A stretch of 64,000 nt of DNA from Paenibacillus sp. DMB5 (GCF_001517085.1 NZ_LRAC01000128.1:1-64000); one strand, 5' to 3'. Positions 1 through 8,330 are shown, numbered from the stretch's first letter. The notes: generated from the sequence alone by a model not told the origin. A program made the numbers and translations.

Positions 1-775
1 CTCCGCCGGCCTGCGCTGCCCCCCCGGGTTCCCCGGAAGGCGGGGCAGCAACGGCACCAGCCACTGCCGCCAGCTGCTCGGCAGTAATCCCGCCCGGACG
101 GAGGATGACGACGGTTCCGTCCGGCTGTACCTGGACTACCGTCGATTCGACGCCGACTCCGGTAGGCCGTCATCCGAGACCCCGCCGATGTAACCCGGCG
201 AGGTCCTCCATTACATGGGCGGCCGCCGTGGGGCTCGGCCGCCCGGAGCCGGTTGGCGCTCGGCGCTGCCACGGGCAGCCGGAGCGCTCAAGCAGGGCCA
301 GCGCTGCCGGATGATCCGGCATGCGCACGGCAACGGTGTCCAGTCCCGCTGTTACACGCGGGGACAGGACACCGGGGCGTACCGGCAGCACCAGGGACAG
401 CGGGCCGGGCCAGAAGGCATCCATCAGGGCAGCGGCGGCCGGATGGATGTCTGAGACAAGCCCGTCTAGCTGCTCCCGCCGGGCAATATGAACAATCAGC
501 GGATTGTCGGAGGGACGGCCCTTGGCGGCGAATACGGCCTCTACGGCAGCGGTATTCCGCGCATCCGCGCCAAGGCCGTAGACCGTTTCCGTCGGAAAAG
601 CGACCGTGCCCCCGCCGGCCAGTATGGCGGCAGCTTCTTCAAGCGACTGATGGTCAGCAGCGGAATATTGCCGTTCAGCAGCACTGCTTCCGGCAGGCTC
701 CAGCCGCCAGTAACGGGTTTCGCTGTATGGTTGTGTCCTGTGCTGGACAGCAAAGGAATAAGGGTTGGACATCAT
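1..775 (-). pseudogene. Sua5/YrdC threonylcarbamoyladenylate synthase, frame-disrupted and cut by window edge
   Basis: Family function: makes threonylcarbamoyl-AMP from threonine, bicarbonate and ATP for tRNA t6A37. The N-terminal part is intact and typical (GGTVAFPTETVYGLGADA, then KGRPSDNPLIVHI). After that the protein can be followed only by correcting four single-base indels: a missing base near 271-274, an extra one near 249-252, an extra one near 192, and a missing one near 165-167. The first pair swaps frame over about eight codons, where VAAPSANR is expected. With corrections the frame stays open to base 1 (GVGVESTVVQ, then ILRPGGIT), so the C-terminal Sua5 domain lies outside the window. 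Uncorrected, it stops at 170. The start ATG at 775 has no clear RBS and adds about 20 residues before the usual beginning. Four indels within 110 bp of a normally essential gene suggest poor sequence at a contig end rather than real decay. Confidence 0.8.
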
Positions 776-1031
776 AGTTGCATCACGAACTTTCTGTTGG
801 AATTTCTATGCAGCGGATTGAAACGGGATTCAGCTGATCCTGTAAATAGTAACATACCTGTTCGTTAATTTACAGGGATAACCGGCGTTCTCACAGCTGC
901 AGCATAAACAGATTTGCCGTCTGAATAGGCACAGCTCACCAAATGGGTTATATTACTTGGGATGGAAAATTAAAGAATCTGCGAGGAATGCAATCCGCAA
1001 GAAGCCAGTGACAACGGGAGGAGACGTAGAT

Positions 1032-2504
1032 ATGCGCAAAATGGTAGTACGGTTTATGGCAGTCATTATGACCGCAGTTTTATTTGTACCGGCTGGTGCA
1101 CGGGAAATTGAAGCTGAGGCCGCGGTTCGTGCGGTCAGTGTGGCGGGCGGAACTGCACACGGATTGGCCGCATGGAGCGACGGAACGGTTACCGGCTGGG
1201 GGTATAACAAGTTCGGCCAGGTTGGTGACGGAACGACAATCGATCAATACATCCCGCGAAAAATTTCCGGACTCACAGATATTGTTCAAGTGGCCGCCGG
1301 TGCCAACAATTCCTTTGCCCTGAGCGCAGCAGGGGAAGTATGGGGCTGGGGCTCAACCTACGGGACATATACGAGCCTTGATCCATTGTCACCTGTACAA
1401 AGAACCAGACCGTTCAAGCTCGAGGGGCTGCAGAATGTGGTTTCAATCGTCACGAATAGTTATACAGGCCTGGCAATAAAAAAGGACGGCACAGCAACGA
1501 TGTGGTACCCGTCTTTCGAATCAGCTGATAACAGCCCGATGCGTATGATCGTGCGTTACCTGCCGCTGCCCGGTGTTTCCAGAATCAAATCGGCTGTTAT
1601 TGCCGGTAACGATGCGCTGTTTCTTACCGGAGACGGTGCTGTAAAACAGCTGAGCATCTATAACAGCGTATACGGCAGAGTCCGCTGGGCCAGTGATCCC
1701 CTCACTGTGAACACACTTGCCGATTCGGGGATCAGACAAATCGCCGCCTCGGGTGACAATGATGCCTTCCTGCTGCGCACAGACGGCCAGGTACTGCGCT
1801 GGAACCGTACGCTGCAGACACCGTCTGCGGTTTCAGGTCTGGGCAGCAGCTACAAGCTTCAGACAGGCAGCAACAAGCTGTTTGTGGTGAAGATGAACGG
1901 GACGCTCTGGCAGTGGAATTACAATGCCGGTGGAGCAGCCAAGCCGTTTCAGATCCCAAATGCCCAGAGCATCACTGAAGTATGGGGCACCACGGGAACC
2001 TTTGGCTTTGCCCAGCGCAAGGACGGCACGCTGCTGGGCTGGGGGGAAGGGTTTTACGGCGGTCTTGCAACGGGCAGCGGTACTGTAACCAATGACAATA
2101 CCATAGCAGCCGTACCGGTTCAGCAACCGCTCCAATATTCGGTGAACGGGCAGGCCGTTGATTTTTACGGGACTTCGGCGGTGGTCGGAGGCAAGCTGTA
2201 TGTCCCTTATACCAGTGTGTTTAAGGCCCTTGGAGTGAAGGCGAATATGAGCCTGTCCAATCCTGATCCGAAATATAACAACTACCGGTTTACCGTGTGG
2301 TCGTTTGTCTATGGGGATACCACCGTGCACATCAAAACCACAGATCCGGCACAGCTGTTCATTAACGGCAAAAAGTCAGGACAGGCGGTTACGCTGCATA
2401 ATTATTCTGACACCACCCTCTTCCCGCTACAGCAGCTAGCTGAACTGCTAGGTATACGTGTGAACTGGAATCCGGCAACCGGTGAAGTGCGGCTGGAGGG
2501 CTGA
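1032..2504 (+). CDS. Secreted RCC1-repeat protein with C-terminal copper-amine-oxidase-N-like domain
   Basis: A 490-residue exported protein. The start at 1032 is preferred over the longer frame from 957 because GGGAGGAG lies just upstream and a signal peptide follows directly (MRKMVVRFMAVIM, cleavage near residue 25-30). Residues about 35-385 form RCC1/BNR-type beta-propeller repeats, seen as recurring GxxHGLAxxSDGTVxGWGYN and ALSAAGEVWGWG units. Residues about 385-488 resemble the copper amine oxidase N-terminal domain (PF07833), a small extracellular module common in Paenibacillus, despite the name without oxidase activity (GKLYVPYTSVFKALGV, then LFPLQQLAELLGIRVNW). It is probably a wall or extracellular protein; the ligand is unknown. 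It stands alone as a transcription unit. Confidence 0.85.
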   Translation: MRKMVVRFMAVIMTAVLFVPAGAREIEAEAAVRAVSVAGGTAHGLAAWSDGTVTGWGYNKFGQVGDGTTIDQYIPRKISGLTDIVQVAAGANNSFALSAAGEVWGWGSTYGTYTSLDPLSPVQRTRPFKLEGLQNVVSIVTNSYTGLAIKKDGTATMWYPSFESADNSPMRMIVRYLPLPGVSRIKSAVIAGNDALFLTGDGAVKQLSIYNSVYGRVRWASDPLTVNTLADSGIRQIAASGDNDAFLLRTDGQVLRWNRTLQTPSAVSGLGSSYKLQTGSNKLFVVKMNGTLWQWNYNAGGAAKPFQIPNAQSITEVWGTTGTFGFAQRKDGTLLGWGEGFYGGLATGSGTVTNDNTIAAVPVQQPLQYSVNGQAVDFYGTSAVVGGKLYVPYTSVFKALGVKANMSLSNPDPKYNNYRFTVWSFVYGDTTVHIKTTDPAQLFINGKKSGQAVTLHNYSDTTLFPLQQLAELLGIRVNWNPATGEVRLEG

Positions 2505-2640
2505 TCTGGTCCAAAGAATCCCTTAGTCGCTGTCTAGTTAAATAGAAGTTTTGCTTAAATTTAAATCATTTAAGGGTTGACACCACCTGACTTGCCGTGT
2601 AACATATGAAAAGTCGTCATGCTAATAACTTCAATATTTC

Positions 2641-2715
2641 TCGTATAACCCCGCAGCCGTTAAGGCATGGATAGGGCGGGGGTTTCTACAGGAAGCCTAT
2701 TCTTCCTAACTACGA
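2641..2715 (+). ncRNA. Purine-riboswitch-like aptamer with an enlarged P2 loop
   Basis: The conserved three-way-junction core can be traced. P1 is TCGT 2641-2644 with ACGA 2712-2715. J1/2 is ATAA 2645-2648. P2 is CCCCGC 2649-2654 with GCGGGG 2676-2681. J2/3 is TTTCTAC 2683-2689. P3 is AGGAAG 2690-2695 with CTTCCT 2702-2707. J3/1 is AACT 2708-2711. The specificity base equivalent to position 74 is C2710 and the position-51 equivalent is U2687, which predicts a guanine/hypoxanthine-type ligand. L2 is enlarged by about 14 nt that can form a GCC-GGC mini-hairpin (2656-2666). The rest of L2, GGATAGG 2669-2675, can pair almost completely with L3 CCTATTC 2696-2702, giving a Watson-Crick kissing contact. 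Ligand identity is inferred from these core bases only. Confidence 0.72.
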
Positions 2716-2762
2716 TGTTAAAGACCGTTAAGTCGGTCCTTATCACGGAGTTAGGATTTTTT
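2704..2762 (+). terminator. Riboswitch expression platform: terminator competing with aptamer P3
   Basis: TCCTAACT 2704-2711 pairs perfectly with AGTTAGGA 2749-2756, followed by six T. A nested hairpin GACCG 2723-2727 / CGGTC 2734-2738 lies inside. The 5' arm is the same sequence that forms the 3' strand of P3 and J3/1 of the aptamer, so a folded, ligand-bound aptamer should prevent termination. This is the arrangement of an ON switch for the exporter downstream. Confidence 0.7.
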
Positions 2763-2820
2763 GCGTGCTGCGGCAATTCATAGACTAAGAAGTTCAGAAG
2801 ATTCAGGAGGCCTATTTAAC

Positions 2821-3777
2821 ATGAAAGATATGAAATACCTGATTTCCGTGCTGATCGGAGCGATGAGCTACGGTATCCTGTCAACAATTGTTGTACTGGC
2901 ATACGGCCAGGGTTACAAGCTTGGTGAAGTGGTAGGAACACAGCTGCTGACCGGCTGCATACTGGCCTGGCTGCTGGCTGCCTTCACCAAGGTGAGAGCA
3001 AGCCGCAAGCTGAGCAGCGGCGGAAGCACAACGCCAGCGGTTACACCCGCATTTCAGGCGCTTACCTGGAAGCGCCGGCTGCTGCTGATGCTGGCCGGAG
3101 CACCGACTGTGGTTACAGGTCTGCTCTACTATCAGTCCCTGCGCTACATTCCGGCATCGCTGGCGATCATTCTGCTGTTCCAGTTTACCTGGATCAGCGT
3201 GCTGATCCAGGCTGTCAGCAAACGGCAGCGTCCGGATAAAATCACCATGCTGACCCTGCTGCTGCTGTTCGGCGGCACTCTGCTGGCAGCAGGAATTCTG
3301 GGACAGGGAACCTCCCAATTCAACCTGCTGGGGGTTGCACTCGGGCTGTTGTCAGCCGTCAGCTATTCCCTGTTCATTATTTTCAGCGGCAAAGCGGTTC
3401 CGGCAGCACATCCGGCATACCGCAGCGCATGGATGGTCACAGGCGGAATGGTACTGCTGTTCATTATGTTCCCGCCGCACTTCCTCTTTAACGGGCTCCT
3501 GTGGGGACCGCTGCTGCTGTTCGGCTTTCTGCTGGGTCTGTTCGGTGCATTTATTCCGCCGGTTATGTTCGCAATAGGAGTTCCGCATATCGGCGGAGGG
3601 ATGGCCGGAATACTGGGTGCAGCCGAGCTACCGGTAGCCGTCCTGATGTCGTCCTTCGTGCTGAATGAGCATGTCAGCGGCCTGCAGTGGATCGGGGTTG
3701 TACTGGTCCTTCTGGGAGTTGTGCTGCCAGAGCTGTATAAGCTGCGCTGGAGTAATTCGGAGGCCGTTGCTTCTTAA
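2821..3777 (+). CDS. DMT-superfamily (EamA) transporter, probable exporter
   Basis: A 318-residue membrane protein with about ten hydrophobic segments in two EamA repeats (roughly residues 1-150 and 165-310), separated by a charged stretch near residues 58-75. The second repeat ends with the usual AGILGAAELPVAVLMSSFVLNEHVSG pattern. The start at 2821 follows AGGAGG 2805-2810 with good spacing; the 20 codons upstream are part of the riboswitch leader. DMT/EamA proteins usually export metabolites such as amino acids or nucleobases. The leader carries a guanine-type aptamer wired as an ON switch, so purine or purine-derivative efflux is the best guess (inference). It is monocistronic, with a strong terminator 12 bp downstream. 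Confidence 0.85.
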   Translation: MKDMKYLISVLIGAMSYGILSTIVVLAYGQGYKLGEVVGTQLLTGCILAWLLAAFTKVRASRKLSSGGSTTPAVTPAFQALTWKRRLLLMLAGAPTVVTGLLYYQSLRYIPASLAIILLFQFTWISVLIQAVSKRQRPDKITMLTLLLLFGGTLLAAGILGQGTSQFNLLGVALGLLSAVSYSLFIIFSGKAVPAAHPAYRSAWMVTGGMVLLFIMFPPHFLFNGLLWGPLLLFGFLLGLFGAFIPPVMFAIGVPHIGGGMAGILGAAELPVAVLMSSFVLNEHVSGLQWIGVVLVLLGVVLPELYKLRWSNSEAVAS

Positions 3778-3789
3778 GCATTGCCAATG

Positions 3790-3840
3790 AAAAAGAGGTG
3801 TCCCAAATCCGCTACCGGCGGATTGGGACACCTCTTTTTG
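3790..3840 (+). terminator. Strong bidirectional terminator
   Basis: An A-run, then GAGGTGTCCCAAATCCGC, a short loop, the complementary strand with one bulge, and a T-run. It serves the DMT gene on + and the methyltransferase operon on -. Confidence 0.9.
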
Positions 3841-3856
3841 CTTGTTCGGGCAAAAT

Positions 3857-4612
3857 TTATTGCTTGCTGCTGCATACAGCGATATAGTTCAGATCCTTGC
3901 CTGTTGTATTGAAGAAGCTGTACATCTTTTTGAACTGGACGCGGTTTTCCTTTTTCATGGCATTCCGGAAAATACGCAGCGTACCTGCCAAGCCTTCATC
4001 GCGGAGCATGCCTTTAATGCTCATAAGAGACATCTGTCCGGTCGCGTTGTCCACCTTCTTGAAGCCGGCGGAGTAGAACAGGCTTTCCCAATGAGCAACA
4101 GGCAGCGGTTCCACGTTGACGTTGATAGTACTGCGCAGCTCGGCCAGCTCATCGGCCATATTGTCTTTGGCAAATGTGATATCATGTGTGAGCAGTACGC
4201 CGCCGGGCTTCAGCACCCGGAAGTACTCGGCAACTGCCTTTTGCTTGGCGTTCTGGGCCAGCATCGTCAGCATCGCCTCATTGATGACAACGTCAAAGCT
4301 GTTATCCTCAAAAGGCAGCTTCATCGCATTTCCCTGCATGACCTGAATATAGTCTGTTAGTCCGGCAGCCTTGATATTGCTTCTGGCCTTGTCCAGCGCC
4401 CGGTTATCCATATCGATGCCGGTAATGCGGCATTGATATTGCCGTGCCAGCTGAATGGAGGTTGTGCACATATTGCATGCAACCTCCAGCACTTTGCTGT
4501 CCTTGCTCAGCCCGGCATGTCCGATCAGCCAGTTTGTTGCAGCCACACCACCGGGACGCAGCCGTTTTTTGCCCAGCTTGGCCAGAAAATTATGCCCGAC
4601 TTCCTTTTTCAC
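3857..4612 (-). CDS. Class I SAM-dependent methyltransferase
   Basis: A 251-residue Rossmann-fold methyltransferase of the Methyltransf_11 type. Motif I is VLEVACNMCTTS (about residues 40-52), where a second cysteine stands in the usual glycine position. An acidic ribose-binding GIDMD follows, then FEDNSFDVVINEAMLT and a LKPGGVLLTHDI post-motif. The substrate cannot be told from sequence. GGAGG lies upstream of the start, and the first 23 bp overlap the end of the cupin gene, so translation is probably coupled. It is the last gene of the cupin-cupin-methyltransferase operon transcribed away from a Crp-family regulator and a Fur box. Confidence 0.85.
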   Translation of the reverse strand: MKKEVGHNFLAKLGKKRLRPGGVAATNWLIGHAGLSKDSKVLEVACNMCTTSIQLARQYQCRITGIDMDNRALDKARSNIKAAGLTDYIQVMQGNAMKLPFEDNSFDVVINEAMLTMLAQNAKQKAVAEYFRVLKPGGVLLTHDITFAKDNMADELAELRSTINVNVEPLPVAHWESLFYSAGFKKVDNATGQMSLMSIKGMLRDEGLAGTLRIFRNAMKKENRVQFKKMYSFFNTTGKDLNYIAVCSSKQ

Positions 4613-4973
4613 TGATCCGGACCTCCTTTTTGTCAGGCTTTACGACCGTCAGCAGCATCTGAAAGGCTTCCTCTGCATATAGGGCATGGGGGATATTGGC
4701 AGGCAGAATGATGGTCTCACCGGCCATCACGTTGTATTCCTTGTCTGCTATAGTGATCCGGGCATGTCCCGACAAAATATTAACCATGGCATCGCCAGGA
4801 GAGGAATGTCCGCCAATCGAGGAGCCTTTGTCCAGCGACAGGAGTGTCATGGCCAGACTGGGACGCTGGACCAGTGTCAGACTGGACACCTGCTGTTCTT
4901 CCACTGTAATAATATCCCGCAGGTCTATTACTTCTGCCTGCGGCAGTTTTTTAATAAATCCGCCTTGTTCCAT
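4590..4973 (-). CDS. Cupin-domain protein
   Basis: A 127-residue single-domain cupin. The barrel is visible from SLAMTLLSLDKGSSIGGHSSPGDAMVNILSG through ITIADKEYNVMAGETIILPANIPHAL, which gives the two conserved cupin motifs with potential metal ligands (His in GGHSSPGD and His in IPHAL). Such small cupins act as metal-dependent sensors, isomerases or dioxygenases; no specific activity is evident. It lies 17 bp after another cupin gene and overlaps the methyltransferase start, so the three genes look like one operon. Confidence 0.8.
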   Translation of the reverse strand: MEQGGFIKKLPQAEVIDLRDIITVEEQQVSSLTLVQRPSLAMTLLSLDKGSSIGGHSSPGDAMVNILSGHARITIADKEYNVMAGETIILPANIPHALYAEEAFQMLLTVVKPDKKEVRISEKGSRA

Positions 4974-4990
4974 AAAATAAAACCTCCTGA

Positions 4991-5329
4991 TTAGAGTTTG
5001 ATCTGCAAAAATTTACAGCCTTCGGGTGCGGAGAATTCATGCCACGTATCCGCCTGAATCCAGAGTGAGGAACCTTCGGGGAGGCTGCAGAACTGGCCGT
5101 CCACGAGCATCTCCAGCCCGCCTTCGAGTACATGGATAAGCTTGGAGAATGGCGAGGTTTCAGAGCTGATTGTTTCATCCCGGTCCATGGCATACAACAC
5201 CCAGCCGGGTGCCGCTTCATCTCCGCCGGGCAGACCGGCAAAGCCCAGCGGCCTGCTGGCGATCCGGTAAGGCCTGATCTGAATCATATCTTTAAACGAG
5301 AATACTGTACCTGCACTGATTCCGTTCAT
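4991..5329 (-). CDS. Small cupin-like protein
   Basis: 112 residues with a cupin-like core: SKLIHVLEGGLEMLVDGQFCSLPEGSSLWIQADTWHEFSAPEGC. The histidine in TWHEF corresponds to the motif-2 ligand; motif 1 is weaker than in the neighbouring cupin. AGGAGGA stands directly before the ATG. It is first gene of the minus-strand operon and diverges from the Crp-family regulator, sharing about 135 bp that contain a Fur box. Confidence 0.75.
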   Translation of the reverse strand: MNGISAGTVFSFKDMIQIRPYRIASRPLGFAGLPGGDEAAPGWVLYAMDRDETISSETSPFSKLIHVLEGGLEMLVDGQFCSLPEGSSLWIQADTWHEFSAPEGCKFLQIKL

Positions 5330-5347
5330 ATTGTCCTCCTGTATCAG

Positions 5348-5375
5348 TTGATAGATTGCCTGCGTTTGATATAAT
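5348..5375 (+). promoter_or_regulatory. Promoter of the Crp-family regulator
   Basis: TTGATA 5348-5353, 16-bp spacer, TATAAT 5370-5375. The predicted transcript start falls just before the Fur box at 5387-5401. Confidence 0.6.
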
Positions 5376-5386
5376 GGATACTAATA

Positions 5387-5401
5387 TGAGAATCGTTCTC
5401 A
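5387..5401. promoter_or_regulatory. Fur box between cupin operon and Crp-family gene
   Basis: TGAGAATCGTTCTCA is a near-perfect 7-1-7 inverted repeat matching the Bacillus Fur consensus TGATAATNATTATCA in its common GAGAAT variant. It sits at about +6 of the regulator promoter and in front of the divergent cupin genes, so it could repress either or both in iron-replete cells. Confidence 0.75.
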
Positions 5402-5465
5402 TTTATTGAATTGTAGCAGAGTTTTCTCCATGACTCTGTTGCCATGGCAACAGGAGGAAGATAAA

Positions 5466-6137
5466 TTGCAGGAATATATGAATAACTTACAGAGTACTGT
5501 GTTATTTAAAAATTTCACTGAATTTGAAATACGGGCTGCCTTAAGCTGTCTCCAGGGGTCTATTAAGGATTACGCCAAAAAGGATGTCATTTTCGCACAG
5601 GAGGAGCTGCTGGATTCTGCAGGCATTATTCTCTGCGGCAATGTACTGCTGTGTAAGGAGAATATATCGGGAACACGTTTTATCTTTTCTGAGCTGGGGA
5701 GCGGAGATATATTCGGGGAGACAGCGCTGCGCCTGGCGCAGGAGCCCAGCGGCTATGAGGCGGTAGCAGGCTCGGACTGCAAGATCCTGTTCATTCGTAT
5801 AAATAAAATCATCCGTCCGGGCAGCCAGACCTGCCAGCTGAGGGCACGGATTATCGAGAATATGATGTTGCTGCTGCTGGAGAACAACCGGGCCGTATAT
5901 CAGAAGCTGGATCTGGTCTCCCATAAATCACTGCGGGAAAGAGTGCTTCATTATTTGAGCCTGCAGGCGCAGAAGAACAATTCATCCAGCTTTGAAATTC
6001 CGTTCAGCCGCAGCGACCTGGCCGATTATTTGACGGTTGACCGCAGCGCATTGTCCAGAGAACTGCAGCGAATGGCGCAGGACGGGCTGATTGCCTTTTC
6101 CCGTAACCGGTTTGAGCTGCTGGCCGCGGATGCCTGA
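5466..6137 (+). CDS. Crp/Fnr-family transcriptional regulator
   Basis: 223 residues. A cyclic-nucleotide-binding-like beta-barrel (about residues 10-120) leads through a long dimer helix to a C-terminal winged helix (SRSDLADYLTVDRSALSRELQRMAQDGLIAF). There is no N-terminal cysteine cluster of the FNR type, so a [4Fe-4S] sensor is unlikely; the ligand is unknown. The TTG at 5466 is chosen because AGGAGG 5452-5457 lies 8 nt upstream; an ATG at 5478 is the alternative. The Fur box in its promoter suggests iron control, and its position suggests that it regulates the divergent cupin operon. Confidence 0.85.
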   Translation: MQEYMNNLQSTVLFKNFTEFEIRAALSCLQGSIKDYAKKDVIFAQEELLDSAGIILCGNVLLCKENISGTRFIFSELGSGDIFGETALRLAQEPSGYEAVAGSDCKILFIRINKIIRPGSQTCQLRARIIENMMLLLLENNRAVYQKLDLVSHKSLRERVLHYLSLQAQKNNSSSFEIPFSRSDLADYLTVDRSALSRELQRMAQDGLIAFSRNRFELLAADA

Positions 6138-6215
6138 AGCCTGTGATTCATCAATTCCATATTTGTCCAAGTAGTCACAATAGGCCAAATCATTCACACT
6201 ACAGGAGGCTAAGAC

Positions 6216-7148
6216 ATGAAACGACTACAGAAGACATTGGCGAAAACGGGCAGGGCTGTACTGCTGGGAGCAGCTTTGACTCTTACTGGAGGCACGCTAG
6301 CGGCAGGCGCACAACCGGTCTCTGCGGCTGCAGCAGCTGATGCCCAGGCCGTCTATAATCAGTTCCGCAAATATATCAGCAACCCGTCAAGCCTGGCTCA
6401 GGCACGCAAATATCTGATCAACCATATAGATGAAGCCGGCTTCTGGTATGCGACCGTAATGACACTGCAGCTGGAAAATGCCCAGAAGGCTGAGCTGGGA
6501 CGCTTTTCGGAAAAAATCTATCCGGAGAGTGTGCAGAAGGTACTGATGGAAGCTGACATTACCAATGATCTGACCTATACACAGCTGCTGCAGCGGATAA
6601 AGGATACAGGAGTCCGCCAGCTTATTGAACAGACCTGGGATAAAGGGTATAAGCTGGAGACCAGTGAGGGCATGTATTATCCGGTCGTGCATTATGAAGG
6701 ATTTAAAGTGTTTAAGCCTTATATCGGCAAAGACATCTCGGCCTATATTGATATCATGGCAGCAGAGAGCAATAAGCCGTCAACTTTTGATGCTGCTGTC
6801 GTAATAAGCTGGGATGAGCTGATCGGCAGAGCGGCAATCATGAGTGATTTCGTACAGGATTATCCGAAATCGAACCGTATTGCAGCCGTAAGGGAAGAAC
6901 TATCCTATACAGTTCCCATGGTTATGCTTGGAGCAGATAATACCCCGGCCTATGATTACGATACCAATGAACTTGACCCTGAGCTCCGCCGGGCCTACGA
7001 CGATGTCCTGCTGGAGGGTCCCGGTGACAATGAATTGCTGAATATCATCGCCAAGCTGATTCCGCTGCTGGATGCATCCGGCAATAAGCGTACAGAGGAG
7101 GTTTCAGCTTATCTGGAGCAGGTGGTAGACCGCTATACCAATCTCTGA
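6216..7148 (+). CDS. Secreted protein of unknown function
   Basis: 310 residues with a clear Sec signal peptide (positive start, hydrophobic core, cleavage after AQPVSA near residue 37). The mature part is mostly helical and acidic with many Tyr residues; I recognise no enzyme motif. AGGAGG lies upstream of the ATG. It is followed by a strong terminator, so it is its own unit or the end of one that begins with the Crp-family gene 78 bp upstream. No lipobox or wall anchor is present, so release to the medium is likely. Confidence 0.75.
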   Translation: MKRLQKTLAKTGRAVLLGAALTLTGGTLAAGAQPVSAAAAADAQAVYNQFRKYISNPSSLAQARKYLINHIDEAGFWYATVMTLQLENAQKAELGRFSEKIYPESVQKVLMEADITNDLTYTQLLQRIKDTGVRQLIEQTWDKGYKLETSEGMYYPVVHYEGFKVFKPYIGKDISAYIDIMAAESNKPSTFDAAVVISWDELIGRAAIMSDFVQDYPKSNRIAAVREELSYTVPMVMLGADNTPAYDYDTNELDPELRRAYDDVLLEGPGDNELLNIIAKLIPLLDASGNKRTEEVSAYLEQVVDRYTNL

Positions 7149-7225
7149 TCTGACCTCCTTGCAGGAAGAACCAGATCTATTTGAAGCAAGGGATTTTGAA
7201 CGGATATTAAAGGAACAAATCAGCC

Positions 7226-7276
7226 AAAAAAAGGACTGAACAGCATCCCTCTCAGGGAAGTGTTCAGTCCTTTTTT
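7226..7276 (+). terminator. Rho-independent terminator
   Basis: A-run, AGGACTGAACA, loop, TGTTCAGTCCT, then T6. Nearly symmetrical, so it can work on both strands. Confidence 0.9.
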
Positions 7277-7415
7277 ACATAAAAAAATGCCTTATATATG
7301 GCGAACATGTGAAACTTATAAATTTTATACCTCTATTATACCATAAAATAACAAAAAAATCAAGTATTGTTTGACCGGCCAGCCGGATGTTACAACTGGA
7401 ATGAGGTGATTAAAG

Positions 7416-8330
7416 ATGAAGAACAGAAGCTTGACCGCTCTGGTCAGCGCGTTTGCCAGAGCCTATCATGCAGAGCATAACCAGCATCCCGTATTTAATG
7501 ATAGTCTAGCCAGGGCTATGCTGACAGATGAGGAGTACCGTAACATCGGATTTAATATGTCACAAGGAACCGGGTTCTTCCTGCCGGAATTCAGAGGTTC
7601 ACAGGAGGAAGGGCTGAGGGCGGTTGTTGACTGGCAGCTGTCTCCGACTCCGCTTGGCCGGGCAGCCTTTACCGAGCAGGCACTGCATAATGCGGTAATG
7701 CTGGGAGCAGGCCAGTATCTGATTGTTGCGGCCGGATATGACACGTTTGCTTACCGTCAGCCGGAGTGGGCAAATCACCTGCAGATCTACGAGATTGATC
7801 ATCCTGCCACAGCAGAGGACAAGCGGCGGCGGACAGCCGTGTTACCTAACGGCAAGCCTGCCAATGTACATGAGGTGCCTGCCGATTTGACAGAAGCAGG
7901 GTGGGAGAAGCAGCTACTGGCGGCTCCTGAATTTGATCCGTCCCGCATCAGCTTCAGCAGCCTGCTTGGCATCAGCTACTATCTGACCAAGACTGAGTTT
8001 AAGCAGCTGCTGTCAGTGCTTGCAGATAGGCTTCCTGCCGGAAGCAGCTTTGCCTTTGATTATCCCGACGGCCTTACCTTCACTGCGGAAGCCGGGGAGC
8101 GGACCCAAAAGCAGCTTATCATTGCCGCACGGTCAGGCGAGCCCATGAAGGCGAGCTATACTTATCCGGAGCTGGAGCAGCTGCTGGAGGATTGCGGGCT
8201 TCTGATCTATAGGCACCTTACACCGCCGGAAATAACCAGGGAGCTGTTTCAGGCCTACAATGACAAGCAGCCGGAACATCCTCTTAGCGCTTTTGATAAT
8301 GTGAACTATTGTCTGGCAGTTAAAAGGTAG
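7416..8330 (+). CDS. Class I SAM methyltransferase, leucine carboxyl methyltransferase (LCM/PPM) family
   Basis: 304 residues of the type often annotated as class I SAM-dependent methyltransferase of the LCM/PPM fold. Diagnostic blocks are the N-terminal R-A-x-H segment, QYLIVAAGYDTFAYR (motif I), IYEIDHPATAEDKRRR (acidic loop) and SFSSLLGISYYLTKTEFKQLL. The natural substrate is unknown; family members methylate carboxyl or hydroxyl groups of small molecules. GAGGTG lies before the ATG. A 5-2-5 inverted repeat CCGGCCAGCCGG (7375-7386) upstream may be an operator. It stands alone, between a terminator and the next gene's Fur box. Confidence 0.8.
   Translation: MKNRSLTALVSAFARAYHAEHNQHPVFNDSLARAMLTDEEYRNIGFNMSQGTGFFLPEFRGSQEEGLRAVVDWQLSPTPLGRAAFTEQALHNAVMLGAGQYLIVAAGYDTFAYRQPEWANHLQIYEIDHPATAEDKRRRTAVLPNGKPANVHEVPADLTEAGWEKQLLAAPEFDPSRISFSSLLGISYYLTKTEFKQLLSVLADRLPAGSSFAFDYPDGLTFTAEAGERTQKQLIIAARSGEPMKASYTYPELEQLLEDCGLLIYRHLTPPEITRELFQAYNDKQPEHPLSAFDNVNYCLAVKR

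Noticed and set aside
839..876. Inverted repeat CCTGTAAAT/ATTTACAGG in the gap before the RCC1 gene
   Set aside because: Perfect 9-bp arms, but a 20-nt loop, no T-run and no promoter relation; no role can be supported.
1833..2330. Minus-strand ORF (165 codons) within the RCC1 gene
   Set aside because: Antisense to a clear secreted repeat protein, no RBS.
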